From an uncultured Micromonospora sp. (GTDB lineage Bacteria > Actinomycetota > Actinomycetes > Mycobacteriales > Micromonosporaceae), in assembly GCA_937951935.1 (NCBI GenBank), contig CALGAM010000021.1:1-39417 (forward strand): a stretch of DNA of 39,417 bases. Direction: 5' to 3'. This document shows, piece after piece, positions 1 to 9,494 of this stretch (position 1 is the stretch's first letter; each line of letters begins with the position of its first letter). Below the pieces are notes generated by a model. That model was given only the letters and a program-made list of their open reading frames with translations, did no database searches and was not told the origin of the DNA. The position numbers were made by a program, and so were the translations under genes.

Positions 1-2
1 TG

Positions 3-3000
3 GTCAACACCCAGGCCGAGCCGCCGACCAACGCCGACACCGCCTGGCTGTTCCAGTGCGGGCTGACCGTGACCGCGCTCGACGGCCACCGCGCGGTGTT
101 CCTGCCGATCGACGACCCGCTGGACGACGTACGCCGGTTGCACGACGACCTGGAGGAGGCGCACCTGCGGCTGCTCTACCGGGCGCAGCGCCGCTACGCC
201 TCCGGCCGCAACGTCGCCGTCCACCCGGAGGTCCGCGACGGCGAGCGCCGCGCACACCGGCTGACCACCACCTGGCTGCCCTGCTACGACGTGCCGTCCA
301 CCGTCGCCTCCGTAGACCCGAACAGTCCGCTGTCCCGGGTCGAACTCGCCATGGACGCTCTGGCCACCGCCGACCCCGACCAGCTTCGAGCGGGTCTGAC
401 ACCGCTCGCCGACGGGTACGCCGGCTGGCTCGACCGGCAGGCGGACCGGATCGCGGAGCTGCCGGAACCGCTGCGCCCGGCCGCCGAGCACGCGGTGCAC
501 ACCGCCCGGCAGGTGGCGGAGCGGATCCGGGCCGGGATCGCCCTGCTCACCGACCCGGCCGTGCCGGGGCACGCCGACGCGCTCGCCGCGTTCCGCTTCG
601 CCAACCGGGCGATGGCGTTGCAGCGTCGGCACACCGAGATCGCCCGGCTTCGCGAGGAGCACGGCCTGTCGTACGCCGAGGCGGAGGCGCGGGTGGCGGC
701 GCGCGGCCCGGCGGCGGCGTCCTGGCGGCCGTTCCAGCTCGCCTTCGTACTGCTGAACCTGCCGCCGTTGACCGACCCGGCGCACCCCGAGCGGGCGGCG
801 GACGCCAGCGCCACCGTGGACCTGCTGTTCTTCCCGACCGGTGGGGGCAAGACCGAGGCGTATCTCGGACTCACCGCCTTCACCTTCGCGATCCGCCGCC
901 TCCAGGGCGTCGTCGGGGATGGGGAGCGGGCCCGCAGTGGCGCGGCCGGCGTCGCGGTGCTGATGCGCTACACACTCCGGCTGCTCACCGCACAGCAGTT
1001 CCAACGGGCCGCCGCGCTGGTCTGCGCGGCCGAGGTGCTGCGTCGCGCCGACGAGGCGACCTGGGGGAGCGAGCCGTTCCGGATCGGTCTGTGGGTCGGC
1101 GGCGGCGTCTCGCCGAACTGGTACGACGAGGCCGCGGAGCAGATCGCCGCCGCCCGGGAGAGCGGCGACAGCAAGCACACCAACGTGCTCCAGACCCTGA
1201 GCTGCCCGTGGTGCGGGACCGCGCTGCACGGCCACGAACACCTCGAACCGGCTGAGGACGAGCGGCGGATCCGGCTCTTCTGCCCGCGCGCCGAGGGCGC
1301 CGACGCCTGCCCGTTCGCCAAGACCCGGTCCACAGAAGGGCTGCCGATCCTCACCGTTGACGAGGAGATCTACCGGTACGCCCCCAGCCTGGTCATCGCC
1401 ACCGTCGACAAGCTTGCCCAGCTTCCGTGGAAGGGGTACGCGGGCATTCTCTTTGGCCGGGTGCGGCAGCGCTGTCCCCGGCACGGCTACCGGCACGACG
1501 ACCTCGACGTCAAGACCGGCTGCGCCGGCGCCCACAACGCGAAGGGCAGACTGCCGGCGGTACGCAGCGAGCCGGTGCTCCGGCTCCGCCCGCCGGACCT
1601 GATCATCCAGGACGAGCTGCACCTGATCTCCGGCGCGCTCGGCACCACGGTCGGGCTCTTCGAGGCGGCCGTCGCTGAACTGTGCACCTGGCCGACGCCG
1701 GCCGGCGGCGAGACCGGGCCGAAGATCGTCGCCTCGACGGCAACCACCAAACGCGCCCGGGAGCAGGTGCTCGGCGTCTTCGGCCGGCAGCTGGCGGTGT
1801 TCCCGCCCCCGGTCATCGACATCACCGACACCTTCTTCAGCACCCAGGTGCCGGTGACCGTGGACAACCCCGGCCGGCGCTACCTCGGCATCTGCGCCCA
1901 CGGCGTACGCCTGAAGTCCGCCGAGATCCGGTTGGCCGAGATCCTGCTGGTCGCCGGCCAGACCCTCTTCGACCGGTACGGCGAGCCGGCCGACCCGTAC
2001 ATGACGCTGGTCGGCTACTTCAACGCCACCCGGGAACTCGCCGGAATGCGCCGCTACCTCGACGACCAGGTCACCAACCGGGTACGCGGCACCGGCCGGC
2101 GCACCGGACTCTCCGACCGGATCGTGACTCCCACCGGGATGCTGGCCATCCAGGAACTGACCTCCCGGATTTCGTCGGCCGAGATCAGCGACGTGCTGAA
2201 GCGGCTGGAGATCCCGTTCGACCCAGAGTTCGACACCACCACCCGGCGGCGTGCGATCCACGACCACATCCGGGAGGCGCACCGCGCCAAGTCCGGCAGT
2301 GGTTCCAAGCCTGTCTACCACCCGCTGGTGCAGCGGTTCCACAAGCGGAGCGACGACGGACGGCTGCCAGTGGACGCGGTGCTGGCCACCTCGATGCTCC
2401 AGGTCGGAGTCGACGTCTCCCGGTTCGGCCTGATGGTCGTCACCGGCCAGCCGAAGAACACCGCCGAGTACATCCAGGCCTCGTCCCGGGTCGGCCGGGA
2501 CCCGCGCCGCCCCGGCCTGGTGGTGACCCTCTACAACTGGACCCGGCCCCGCGATCTGGCCCACTTCGAGGACTTCGAGTACTACCACGCCACCTTCTAC
2601 CGTCAGGTGGAGGCGTTGTCGGTCACCCCGTACACCCGCCGCGCGCTGGACCGTGGCACGACCGCGACGTTCGTCGCGGCCGTGCGCAACGCGGAGGAGG
2701 CGTTCTCCCGCAACACCGACGCGCACGACGTGCCGCTGGACGGCCCCGAGGTACGCCGGATCATCGACCGGATGCTGGCGCGGGCCGAGGTGATCGGCGG
2801 CGAGCGTGGCCGGGAATACCTGCACGAGCGGCTCAGCCGGCTCAAGGACAGGTGGAACCTGGCCAAGACCGGCAACACCCGGCTCGGCTACGACGAGGGG
2901 ATGTTCCGGCAGCAGCGGCTGGTCGGGCTCCTGGAGCGGGCGGAGGGACAGCCCTGGGGCGATCTCACCGTCGGCCAGTCCATGCGGGAGACCGAGAACG

Positions 3001-3164
3001 AGATCAACCTGCTGGTGCCCGGCGTCACCGAGCTGTTCCAGCCACTCTACGGCGCGCCCCCGTGGTCGTACGGCGCCGCGGACGACGACGGGGAGCGCGC
3101 CGACGGCGCGGAGCGAACCGACGACGGCGCCGCCGAGGTTGTCGAGACCGGAGGGGAGAACTGA
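3..3164 (+). CDS. drmA: DrmA-like SF2 helicase of a DISARM-type system (5' partial)
   Basis: The frame is open from base 3, so the true start lies upstream; the GTG at 69 is internal. This is a superfamily 2 helicase of the DISARM DrmA type. Walker A (PTGGGKT) is at 834-854, the DEAH-box variant DELH at 1611-1622, motif III-like STATT near 1734, and the C-terminal RecA lobe has GVDVSRFG followed by QASSRVGRDPRR, a motif VI arginine finger. A Cys cluster (CPWCG ... CPRAEGADACPF) near 1203-1315 suggests a zinc-binding insertion between the lobes. In DISARM, DrmA is thought to load on phage DNA together with DrmB. The stop overlaps the drmB start (TGATG), which indicates translational coupling. 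The last ~35 residues are acidic and low-complexity. The family call is confident; which DISARM class it belongs to cannot be told because the upstream gene is not visible. Confidence 0.88.
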   Translation, partial: VNTQAEPPTNADTAWLFQCGLTVTALDGHRAVFLPIDDPLDDVRRLHDDLEEAHLRLLYRAQRRYASGRNVAVHPEVRDGERRAHRLTTTWLPCYDVPSTVASVDPNSPLSRVELAMDALATADPDQLRAGLTPLADGYAGWLDRQADRIAELPEPLRPAAEHAVHTARQVAERIRAGIALLTDPAVPGHADALAAFRFANRAMALQRRHTEIARLREEHGLSYAEAEARVAARGPAAASWRPFQLAFVLLNLPPLTDPAHPERAADASATVDLLFFPTGGGKTEAYLGLTAFTFAIRRLQGVVGDGERARSGAAGVAVLMRYTLRLLTAQQFQRAAALVCAAEVLRRADEATWGSEPFRIGLWVGGGVSPNWYDEAAEQIAAARESGDSKHTNVLQTLSCPWCGTALHGHEHLEPAEDERRIRLFCPRAEGADACPFAKTRSTEGLPILTVDEEIYRYAPSLVIATVDKLAQLPWKGYAGILFGRVRQRCPRHGYRHDDLDVKTGCAGAHNAKGRLPAVRSEPVLRLRPPDLIIQDELHLISGALGTTVGLFEAAVAELCTWPTPAGGETGPKIVASTATTKRAREQVLGVFGRQLAVFPPPVIDITDTFFSTQVPVTVDNPGRRYLGICAHGVRLKSAEIRLAEILLVAGQTLFDRYGEPADPYMTLVGYFNATRELAGMRRYLDDQVTNRVRGTGRRTGLSDRIVTPTGMLAIQELTSRISSAEISDVLKRLEIPFDPEFDTTTRRRAIHDHIREAHRAKSGSGSKPVYHPLVQRFHKRSDDGRLPVDAVLATSMLQVGVDVSRFGLMVVTGQPKNTAEYIQASSRVGRDPRRPGLVVTLYNWTRPRDLAHFEDFEYYHATFYRQVEALSVTPYTRRALDRGTTATFVAAVRNAEEAFSRNTDAHDVPLDGPEVRRIIDRMLARAEVIGGERGREYLHERLSRLKDRWNLAKTGNTRLGYDEGMFRQQRLVGLLERAEGQPWGDLTVGQSMRETENEINLLVPGVTELFQPLYGAPPWSYGAADDDGERADGAERTDDGAAEVVETGGEN

Positions 3165-5041
3165 TGCCGCCTGCCAGGCACTTCCGACGGGTCGGCGCCG
3201 TCCGGCCCAGCCACCTGATGTTCACCGCGGGGGTCGGCTCCCTGGTCGATTTGCCCAACCTCTCCGTGCTGGTTCGCGGTCTCGACGACTGGGACTACAG
3301 CGCCATCCCGGAGCGGGAGGAGATCAAGGAACCCCGGCTGCTGGAGAAGGTCCGTAGGACCATCGGAAGATCGGTCGAGCAGTTGCGCCCGGCGCCCTGG
3401 CTGAGCGGCACCGACCAGGACCCGACCGGGCCGGCGGCCCGGGTCGGCGTGCCGGTGGTGCCCTTCCCGTCCTGGCTGCGGTGTACCGCCTGCGACGAGC
3501 TGGCGCCGATCGAGTCCAGAATCTTCGGCTTCGAGAACGCCAAACCCCGCAAGCCGCACGAGGCCCGCTTCTTCCACGCCGCGTGCCCCAGGACCCGGCG
3601 CAAGCCGCTGGCGGTCGCGGCCCGGTTCGTCCTGGCCTGCACCGCCGGGCACCTGGACGACTTCCCGTACCCGCAGTTCGTGCACCTCGGCGGCGCGTGC
3701 CCCAAGGCGAGCCATCCCCGGCTGCGGATGGAAGACCGGGGCGGCAACCTCGGCGCCAACGTCCGGATCCTCTGCCTGAACTGCAGGGCCAACCGCAACC
3801 TGCGCGAGGTGTTCGGGGACCGGGGGATCGAGAAGCTGCCCCGCTGCCGGGGGCGGCGGGCGCACCTCGGCGACTTCGAGTCCGAACCCTGCGGTGCGGA
3901 CCTGCGGGTGCTGGTCGTCGGCGCCTCCAACCAGTGGTTCGCGCAGACCCTCTCCGCACTGGCCGTGCCGCCCAGCGGGGCCAGTGAGCTGGCGGCGAGG
4001 GTGGAGCGGCACTGGGACTCGCTGGAGCAGTTCGAGGAGTCCGTGATCTCGTTCGCCCGCAAGGTGGTGCCGATCATGCGGGAGTTCGAGCAGTGGTCGG
4101 ACGCGGAGATCTGGGCGGCGATCCAACGCCACCGGGCCGGCATCAAGGACGACGACGAGGAGTCGGACCTGCGGAAGCGGGAGTGGGAGATCTTCTCCGC
4201 CGGGCAGCTTCCCGAACCCACCGGCGATCTGGCGCTGCGCCGCGACCCGAACGGTGTTCCGGGCCGGCTCAAGGACATCTACGCCGACGTGGTCCAGGCC
4301 GAGCGGCTGCGCGAGGTGCGGGCGCTGGTCGGCTTCACCCGGCTCGACGCCCCCGATCCCAACGACCCCGACCTGGTCAAGTCGGCGCCGCTGACCCGGT
4401 CAGCCCCGGAATGGGTGCCGGCCACCGAGGTCCGCGGCGAGGGCATCTTCCTGCGGTTTTCCGAGGAGCTGCTGACCGGCTGGATCCGCCGGGTCGAGCG
4501 GAGCAGCGCGATGATCGAGCATCGCGAGGCGTACGGACGGTTCCGGCGTAACCGCTACTCCAACCGGATCGCCGGCCCGTTCGACCCCATGCGGAACTGG
4601 CCGGGGGAACGGTACATCGCCCTGCACACCCTGTCGCACCTGCTGATCCGCGCCATCTCACTGGAGTGCGGTTACAGTTCGGCGAGTCTGTCGGAACGGA
4701 TCTACGCCAAGGACGGCCCGGAGTCCCGGGCGGGAATCCTCATCTACACCGCGGTGCCCGACGCCGAGGGAACACTCGGCGGGCTGGTGTCGCTGGCCGA
4801 GGAGGAGCCGCTGATCCGGATCACCCGGCGGGCGCTCGGCGACGCCCTGCACTGCTCCTCCGACCCGCTCTGCGCCGAACGGCTGCCGCAGGAGCCGGCG
4901 GACTTCCTGCACGGCGCCGCCTGCCACGTCTGCCTCTTCGTCTCCGAAACCACCTGCGAGCGGGGCAATCGCTTCCTCGACCGGCGCTTCGTGGTGCCGA
5001 TCGACGATCCGGAGCTGGCGCTCTTCCCCGAGCTTCCATGA
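3164..5041 (+). CDS. drmB: DrmB-like DUF1998 protein of the DISARM core
   Basis: A 625-residue protein starting at the ATG that overlaps the drmA stop by one base. The C-terminal third carries the DUF1998 signature: SHLLIRAIS, then CSSDPLC, then HGAACHVC followed by TTCERGNRFLDR. These four-Cys arrangements are typical zinc ligands. More CxxC-type cysteines lie in the N-terminal half (C107/C110, C141, C159, C179, C204/C207). The N-terminus reads RVGAVRPSHLMFTAGVGS, typical of DrmB. No helicase or nuclease motif is visible. In DISARM, DrmB partners DrmA, and together they form the DNA-engaging complex. Its stop overlaps the next start as ATGA, so A, B and C are almost certainly co-translated. 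No frameshift or missing cysteine is evident. Confidence 0.88.
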   Translation: MPPARHFRRVGAVRPSHLMFTAGVGSLVDLPNLSVLVRGLDDWDYSAIPEREEIKEPRLLEKVRRTIGRSVEQLRPAPWLSGTDQDPTGPAARVGVPVVPFPSWLRCTACDELAPIESRIFGFENAKPRKPHEARFFHAACPRTRRKPLAVAARFVLACTAGHLDDFPYPQFVHLGGACPKASHPRLRMEDRGGNLGANVRILCLNCRANRNLREVFGDRGIEKLPRCRGRRAHLGDFESEPCGADLRVLVVGASNQWFAQTLSALAVPPSGASELAARVERHWDSLEQFEESVISFARKVVPIMREFEQWSDAEIWAAIQRHRAGIKDDDEESDLRKREWEIFSAGQLPEPTGDLALRRDPNGVPGRLKDIYADVVQAERLREVRALVGFTRLDAPDPNDPDLVKSAPLTRSAPEWVPATEVRGEGIFLRFSEELLTGWIRRVERSSAMIEHREAYGRFRRNRYSNRIAGPFDPMRNWPGERYIALHTLSHLLIRAISLECGYSSASLSERIYAKDGPESRAGILIYTAVPDAEGTLGGLVSLAEEEPLIRITRRALGDALHCSSDPLCAERLPQEPADFLHGAACHVCLFVSETTCERGNRFLDRRFVVPIDDPELALFPELP

Positions 5042-5811
5042 GCTGGTACCCGGCGTTCCAGGCGGCGGCCGAGGCCGCCGCCGAACGGCTCGGCCCCGAA
5101 CATCTGCGGGCACTCGCCGACCGGCTCGGCGGCGGCTGGCCCGAGGAGGCGGTCCGGCACGCCGTGCCGGTGCCGGAGTTTGCCGAGGTGGCCGGGCCGG
5201 TGCTGGCCGCGCGGCGGGCCGACGGCGTACCCGCAGGGGAAGCCGCCGCCTACCTGCGCGGTCTCGCCGCCGGGCACGCCCAGCGGTCGGCCGCCGTCCG
5301 GGTCGAGTCGGTGTGGAGCGGCCCGAGCACCCATCCGGTGCCGGTTCGCGCCACCGCCCAGGTGCTGGTCGATCTGGTCGGCGAGGCCGCACACGAGTTG
5401 CTGCTGATGACGTACTCGGCGACGCCGTACCCGCCGCTGCTGACCGCGCTGGCGGCGGCGGTCGAGCGGGGAGTCACGGTCACCGTCGTGGTGGAGACGT
5501 TGGCCGGCGCGGGGAGCGCGCTGGGCGGGGCGGAGCCGGCCGCGGCTTTCACCTCCGTCCCGGAAGTCCGGCTCTGGCACTGGCCCGTGGCGCAGCGTCC
5601 CGATCCGGGCGCGAAGATGCATGCCAAGATCGCGGTGGCGGACCGCCGAATACTGCTGGTTTCCAGCGCGAACCTCACCCAGTCCGGGGCTGCGAGAAAC
5701 GTCGAGGCCGGGCTGCTGGTCCGGGGCGGCAGCGCGCCGCGCCGGGCCGTCGAGCACGTCACCGAGCTGATCGCCAGAGGCGTACTGGCCCCGCTGCGGA
5801 TCGGACGGTAG
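5038..5811 (+). CDS. drmC: DrmC-like single-HKD phospholipase D-family protein
   Basis: A 257-residue protein starting at the ATG in the ATGA overlap with drmB. It has one HKD motif near the C-terminus: H195-A-K197 with D202, then SSANLT (N212). This is the catalytic signature of the phospholipase D/nuclease superfamily. One motif per chain implies that the active site forms in a dimer. There is no signal peptide and no membrane segment, so it is cytoplasmic, unlike the two secreted PLD-like proteins further along the window. DrmC is the third member of the DISARM core and is presumed to be a nuclease, although published work found it partly dispensable. The gap to the next gene is 17 bp, so the operon continues. 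Confidence 0.87.
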   Translation: MSWYPAFQAAAEAAAERLGPEHLRALADRLGGGWPEEAVRHAVPVPEFAEVAGPVLAARRADGVPAGEAAAYLRGLAAGHAQRSAAVRVESVWSGPSTHPVPVRATAQVLVDLVGEAAHELLLMTYSATPYPPLLTALAAAVERGVTVTVVVETLAGAGSALGGAEPAAAFTSVPEVRLWHWPVAQRPDPGAKMHAKIAVADRRILLVSSANLTQSGAARNVEAGLLVRGGSAPRRAVEHVTELIARGVLAPLRIGR

Positions 5812-5828
5812 GGGGTAGAGAGCAGACC

Positions 5829-7865
5829 ATGCCCAGTGGGACGACGGCGGGCGGCGACCCCGGCGCGACAGTCGCCGCGCACGACATCGCCCGTCTCGCC
5901 AATGTCGGCCGGGCGGCGGTCAGCAACTGGCGCCGACGGTTTCCCGACTTCCCCGAGCCTGTCGGCGGCAGTTCCGCCAGCCCGCTGTACTCCCTGGCCG
6001 AGGTCGAGGCGTGGCTGGTCCGGCACGGCAAACGGTTCACCCTGCAGCCCGGGGACCGCGTCTGGCAACAGGTGCGCGGCGTCGCCGACGATCTCGCACT
6101 CGGCGACCTGGTCGGTACCGTCGGGGCGTTCCTGGTCTTCCTGCGCCGTGCGCCCAAGCGTTGGAAGCGGCTGGCCGGCGAACCCGACGAGGTCGTCGCC
6201 GAGCGGTTGACCGAGGAGATGGCGGACGCCGTTCCGGACATCCCCCGTGGACCGGACACTGCGCTGGACAGCGGATGGGTGGGCACCCTCCGGCTCGTCG
6301 CCGAGGCCGTGGACACACAGGACGATCGGCAGCTCTTCGACTTCCTCTGCGAACGCTACCGCCAGGTGCACTCCCGCCGGTACGCCGCGGTCACCCCGAC
6401 CCAGGTCGCCGAGCTGATGGTCGAGTTGGTCGACCTGCGCGGGGCGGTGGTACTCGATCCGGCCTGCGGGATCGGCACCCTGCTGAGGGCGGCACACACC
6501 GCCGGCGCGGCCCGGCTCGGCGGGCAGGAGATCGACCCCGTCTCCGCACGGCTGACCGCCGCCCGGCTGCTGCTGCACGGCACCGCCGTACGGGTGGTCG
6601 TCGGCGACTCGCTGCGCGCCGACGCCTTCCGTGACGAGCGGGCAGACGTCGTCCTCTGTGACCCGCCCTTCAACGAGCGCTCCTGGGGATACGACGAGCT
6701 GGTCAGCGATCCCCGCTGGGCGTACGGGCTGCCGCCCCGCGGTGAGCCGGAACTGGCCTGGGTGCAGCACTGCCTGGCCCGGGTCAAACCCGGCGGGTGG
6801 GTGCTGCTGCTGATGCCGGCGAGCGTGGCGACCCGGCGGGCCGGGCGGCGCATCCGGGCCAATCTACTGCGCGCCGGGGCGCTCCGGGCCGTCATCAGTC
6901 TGCCCGGAAACACCGTCGGCACCGTGCCGCCGGACCTGTGGGTGCTGCGCCGGCCTCTAGACGGGGAGCAGCCGCCCGCCACGCTGCTCCTGGTCGACGC
7001 GGCGGAAGGGCTCTCCGTGGCTGGCCGGGCGTGGCGGGCGTACCACGCCGGCTTCGGCGGCGGGACGGCATCGGACAGCGCGGGGGCGAATGGCCTTCCG
7101 GCGGCGAGCAGGTCGGTGCGGATTATCGACCTGCTGGACGACGAGGTGGACATCGGCCCGGCCCGACAGGTGCGGGCCGCGGATCCCGGCGCGCAGGGCC
7201 GGGCCCTCGCCCCGGCGATGGCCGAGCTGCGAGCCGCACTCGCCAGTCTGGCGCAGGCGTTACCGGCGTTGACCGTGTGCGACGACGCCCCACCGGCCCG
7301 ATCCATGACCTCCGTCGGCGAGCTGGTGCGCGCCGGGGTGGTCGCGCTGCACCAGGCCCCGCTCAGGATGGTGGTCGACGAGGGCGGGCATCCCGTGCTC
7401 ACCGTCAACGACGTACAGCTCGGCCGGGCTCCGTCCGGGCGGGCCGCATCCGGGCCAGGGCTGGTGGCGATCGAGCCCGGGGACGTCATCGTGCCGGTAA
7501 CCCCCCGGGAACCGGTTGCCCGGGTGGCCGACGACACCGACGCCGGCGCACTGCTTGGCCCGCAGCTGTTCCTGTTCCGCGCCGACCCGGAGCGGCTGGA
7601 TCCGCACTTCCTCGCCGGATATCTCCGGACGGCGCAGGTACAGGGCGGGAGCCGGAGCTCCTCCCTGCTGGCCCGCACCGATGTACGCCGTACGCCGATA
7701 CCCCGGCTTCCCCTGCCGGAGCAGCGCGAATACGGCAAGGCCTTTCGGCAGTTGGTCGCTTTCGCGGACACCCTCCGGAAAACCACGGTGCTCGGCGAAT
7801 CGGTGATTCGACTAGGCTTCACTGGCTTGGCCGACGGGATCGTGCGGCCATTTGTCCCGAGGTGA
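5829..7865 (+). CDS. N6-adenine DNA methyltransferase with N-terminal HTH and HsdS-like C-terminus
   Basis: A 678-residue protein. The ATG at 5829 follows a purine-rich GGGGGTAGAGAG stretch. Residues 17-66 form a MerR/excisionase-like helix-turn-helix (DIARLANVGRAAVSNWRRRF). The methyltransferase core has motif I VLDPACGIGTLL (208-219) and motif IV CDPPF (277-281), the gamma-type N6-adenine order. The usual Asn of NPPF/NPPY is Asp here. The C-terminal ~180 residues resemble a type I specificity half-subunit, with VNDVQLGR, EPGDVIVPV and the HsdS-like end PRLPLPEQREYGKAF, so modification and target recognition appear fused. In DISARM a methylase marks self DNA. This one is shorter than classical DrmMI and may be a replacement. 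No restriction nuclease domain is visible inside it. Confidence 0.82.
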   Translation: MPSGTTAGGDPGATVAAHDIARLANVGRAAVSNWRRRFPDFPEPVGGSSASPLYSLAEVEAWLVRHGKRFTLQPGDRVWQQVRGVADDLALGDLVGTVGAFLVFLRRAPKRWKRLAGEPDEVVAERLTEEMADAVPDIPRGPDTALDSGWVGTLRLVAEAVDTQDDRQLFDFLCERYRQVHSRRYAAVTPTQVAELMVELVDLRGAVVLDPACGIGTLLRAAHTAGAARLGGQEIDPVSARLTAARLLLHGTAVRVVVGDSLRADAFRDERADVVLCDPPFNERSWGYDELVSDPRWAYGLPPRGEPELAWVQHCLARVKPGGWVLLLMPASVATRRAGRRIRANLLRAGALRAVISLPGNTVGTVPPDLWVLRRPLDGEQPPATLLLVDAAEGLSVAGRAWRAYHAGFGGGTASDSAGANGLPAASRSVRIIDLLDDEVDIGPARQVRAADPGAQGRALAPAMAELRAALASLAQALPALTVCDDAPPARSMTSVGELVRAGVVALHQAPLRMVVDEGGHPVLTVNDVQLGRAPSGRAASGPGLVAIEPGDVIVPVTPREPVARVADDTDAGALLGPQLFLFRADPERLDPHFLAGYLRTAQVQGGSRSSSLLARTDVRRTPIPRLPLPEQREYGKAFRQLVAFADTLRKTTVLGESVIRLGFTGLADGIVRPFVPR

Positions 7866-7899
7866 CTAGCCGCGCGGACTCAGACGTGCGGGAGGGGTC

Positions 7900-9366
7900 G
7901 TGTCCGGACGGATATTGATCAACGGGCGCTACGAGCTCGAACCATCCCCCATCGGCAAGGGGGGCATGGGTGAGGTGTGGGGCGGGCGGGATATCAGGCT
8001 CGGCCGAGACATCGCGGTCAAGTTCATCCGCTACGGGAGCGAAAAGCCGAGCGACGAGTTGGTTCGCCGATTCGAGCGGGAGGCGCGGATCACCGCCAGA
8101 CTCGAACACCCGGGAGTGCCTGCCGTCTACGACGTCGGCGTCCACGAGGGACGGTCGTATCTGGTCATGCAGCGTATCCGCGGCATCAGCGTCGCCGACC
8201 TTGTCGCCGAGCAGGGCCCGCTGCCGATCGGCTGGGCTGCCGCCATCGCCGCCCAGACATGCGCGGTGCTCTCCGTGGCGCACCGCGCCTCGCTGGTCCA
8301 TCGCGATCTCAAGCCGAACAACCTGATGCTCGAACCCGACGGCGGGGTCAAGGTGCTCGACTTCGGGCTCGCCGTCGCCCTCGAAAGCCCCGACTTCTCG
8401 CGGATCACCCAGACCGGGGAGAGTCTGGGAACCCTGCCCTACATGGCACCCGAGCAGATCATGGCCGCCCGGACCGATGCGCGGACCGACCTGTACGCCC
8501 TGGGCTGCACGCTGTACGAGATGCTCGCCGGCGAACGCCTTGTCGCCGGCCCCACTCCGTACGTCATGATCCGCCGCCAGGTCGACGAGCCGCCGCGACC
8601 GGTGCGGGAGCTGCGCCCTGACGTACCTGACGAGCTGGAGCGGATCCTGTCCGATCTGCTGCGCAAGCGGCCCGAGGACCGCCCGGCTAACGCCGATGTG
8701 GTCTACGAGCGACTTGTGCCGTACGCCACCGGGCTCGGGCCGATTCCCGGTGTGGTCGATCGGCCGGAGCAGCCCAGTCCGCTCCGGATGTACGCCAACG
8801 TCCTCGGACGGGTCCTCACGCCGTCGCCGGCCGCGCCCCGCCAGGTGCCACCGGCACCCACGCGGGAATCCGGGGCGGTGTCGAGGCCCGCGCCGGCTGG
8901 CGGGGAGACGCCGGATCAGCTCGGCCGCGGTGAGCTCGACCGGGCCAGGAGCGAAGCCCGACGGCTGATCGCGCAGTCCCGGTACCGGCAGGCGGCTGAC
9001 GTTCTCGCCGGGGCCGTGGAGTCGGCGACCCGGGTCTTCGGGCCGCTCGACGACGACGTGATCAGTCTCCGACTGCAGCTCGCCGACGTGTTGTACAACG
9101 GCGGCGACTACCGGCGGGCGGCCCCGGCGTACCAGCGACTCGCCGCCGACCTGGCCAGGCGTCCGAACCTGCCGCCGGAGCGCGCCTTCGACTGCCGCCG
9201 GCAGGAGGCGGCCTGCCATGCACTGATCGGCCAGACCAGCCTGGCCCTGCGGCAACTCGATGACCTGCTGCAGGACGAGCGTCGGACGTTCGGCGAGGGC
9301 CACGAGCGGGTGCGGGATCTGGAGCGGCAGATCCAGCTGCTTCGAACGGGCGCCGGGAGACGCTGA
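7900..9366 (+). CDS. Soluble Hanks-type Ser/Thr protein kinase in the defence operon
   Basis: A 488-residue kinase with a GTG start at 7900 preceded by a strong GGGAGGGG. All core elements are present: glycine loop GKGGMGEV (19-26), catalytic lysine K41 in IAVKFI, HRDLKPNN (134-141, D136), DFG (154-156) and APE (183-185), so it should be active. There is no transmembrane helix, unlike PknB-type receptor kinases. After a Pro-rich linker (~residues 295-345), the C-terminal ~140 residues are helical and TPR-like (YRQAADVLAGA, YRRAAPAYQRLA), suggesting a protein-interaction module. It sits 34 bp after the methyltransferase, so it is part of the operon. Kinases are known in Pgl/BREX (PglW) and other defence systems, but a kinase is not part of the classical DISARM sets. 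Its substrate is unknown. Confidence 0.85.
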   Translation: MSGRILINGRYELEPSPIGKGGMGEVWGGRDIRLGRDIAVKFIRYGSEKPSDELVRRFEREARITARLEHPGVPAVYDVGVHEGRSYLVMQRIRGISVADLVAEQGPLPIGWAAAIAAQTCAVLSVAHRASLVHRDLKPNNLMLEPDGGVKVLDFGLAVALESPDFSRITQTGESLGTLPYMAPEQIMAARTDARTDLYALGCTLYEMLAGERLVAGPTPYVMIRRQVDEPPRPVRELRPDVPDELERILSDLLRKRPEDRPANADVVYERLVPYATGLGPIPGVVDRPEQPSPLRMYANVLGRVLTPSPAAPRQVPPAPTRESGAVSRPAPAGGETPDQLGRGELDRARSEARRLIAQSRYRQAADVLAGAVESATRVFGPLDDDVISLRLQLADVLYNGGDYRRAAPAYQRLAADLARRPNLPPERAFDCRRQEAACHALIGQTSLALRQLDDLLQDERRTFGEGHERVRDLERQIQLLRTGAGRR

Positions 9367-9494
9367 CCGATTGCGAAGTGAGGCTCGCTGGCAAATGCCG
9401 CGCGCGGTGGTGCGGGCAGGCGAGACGCAGACCCAGTGGGTGTCATCGGCTGCGCCGACGGCGGACGGACGGCGCCGAGCGAAGAGAGGGCGGT

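Noticed and set aside
3047..4132. Overlapping long minus-strand frames opposite drmB
   Set aside because: They are shadows of a gene with clear zinc motifs, with no ribosome site or recognisable domain.
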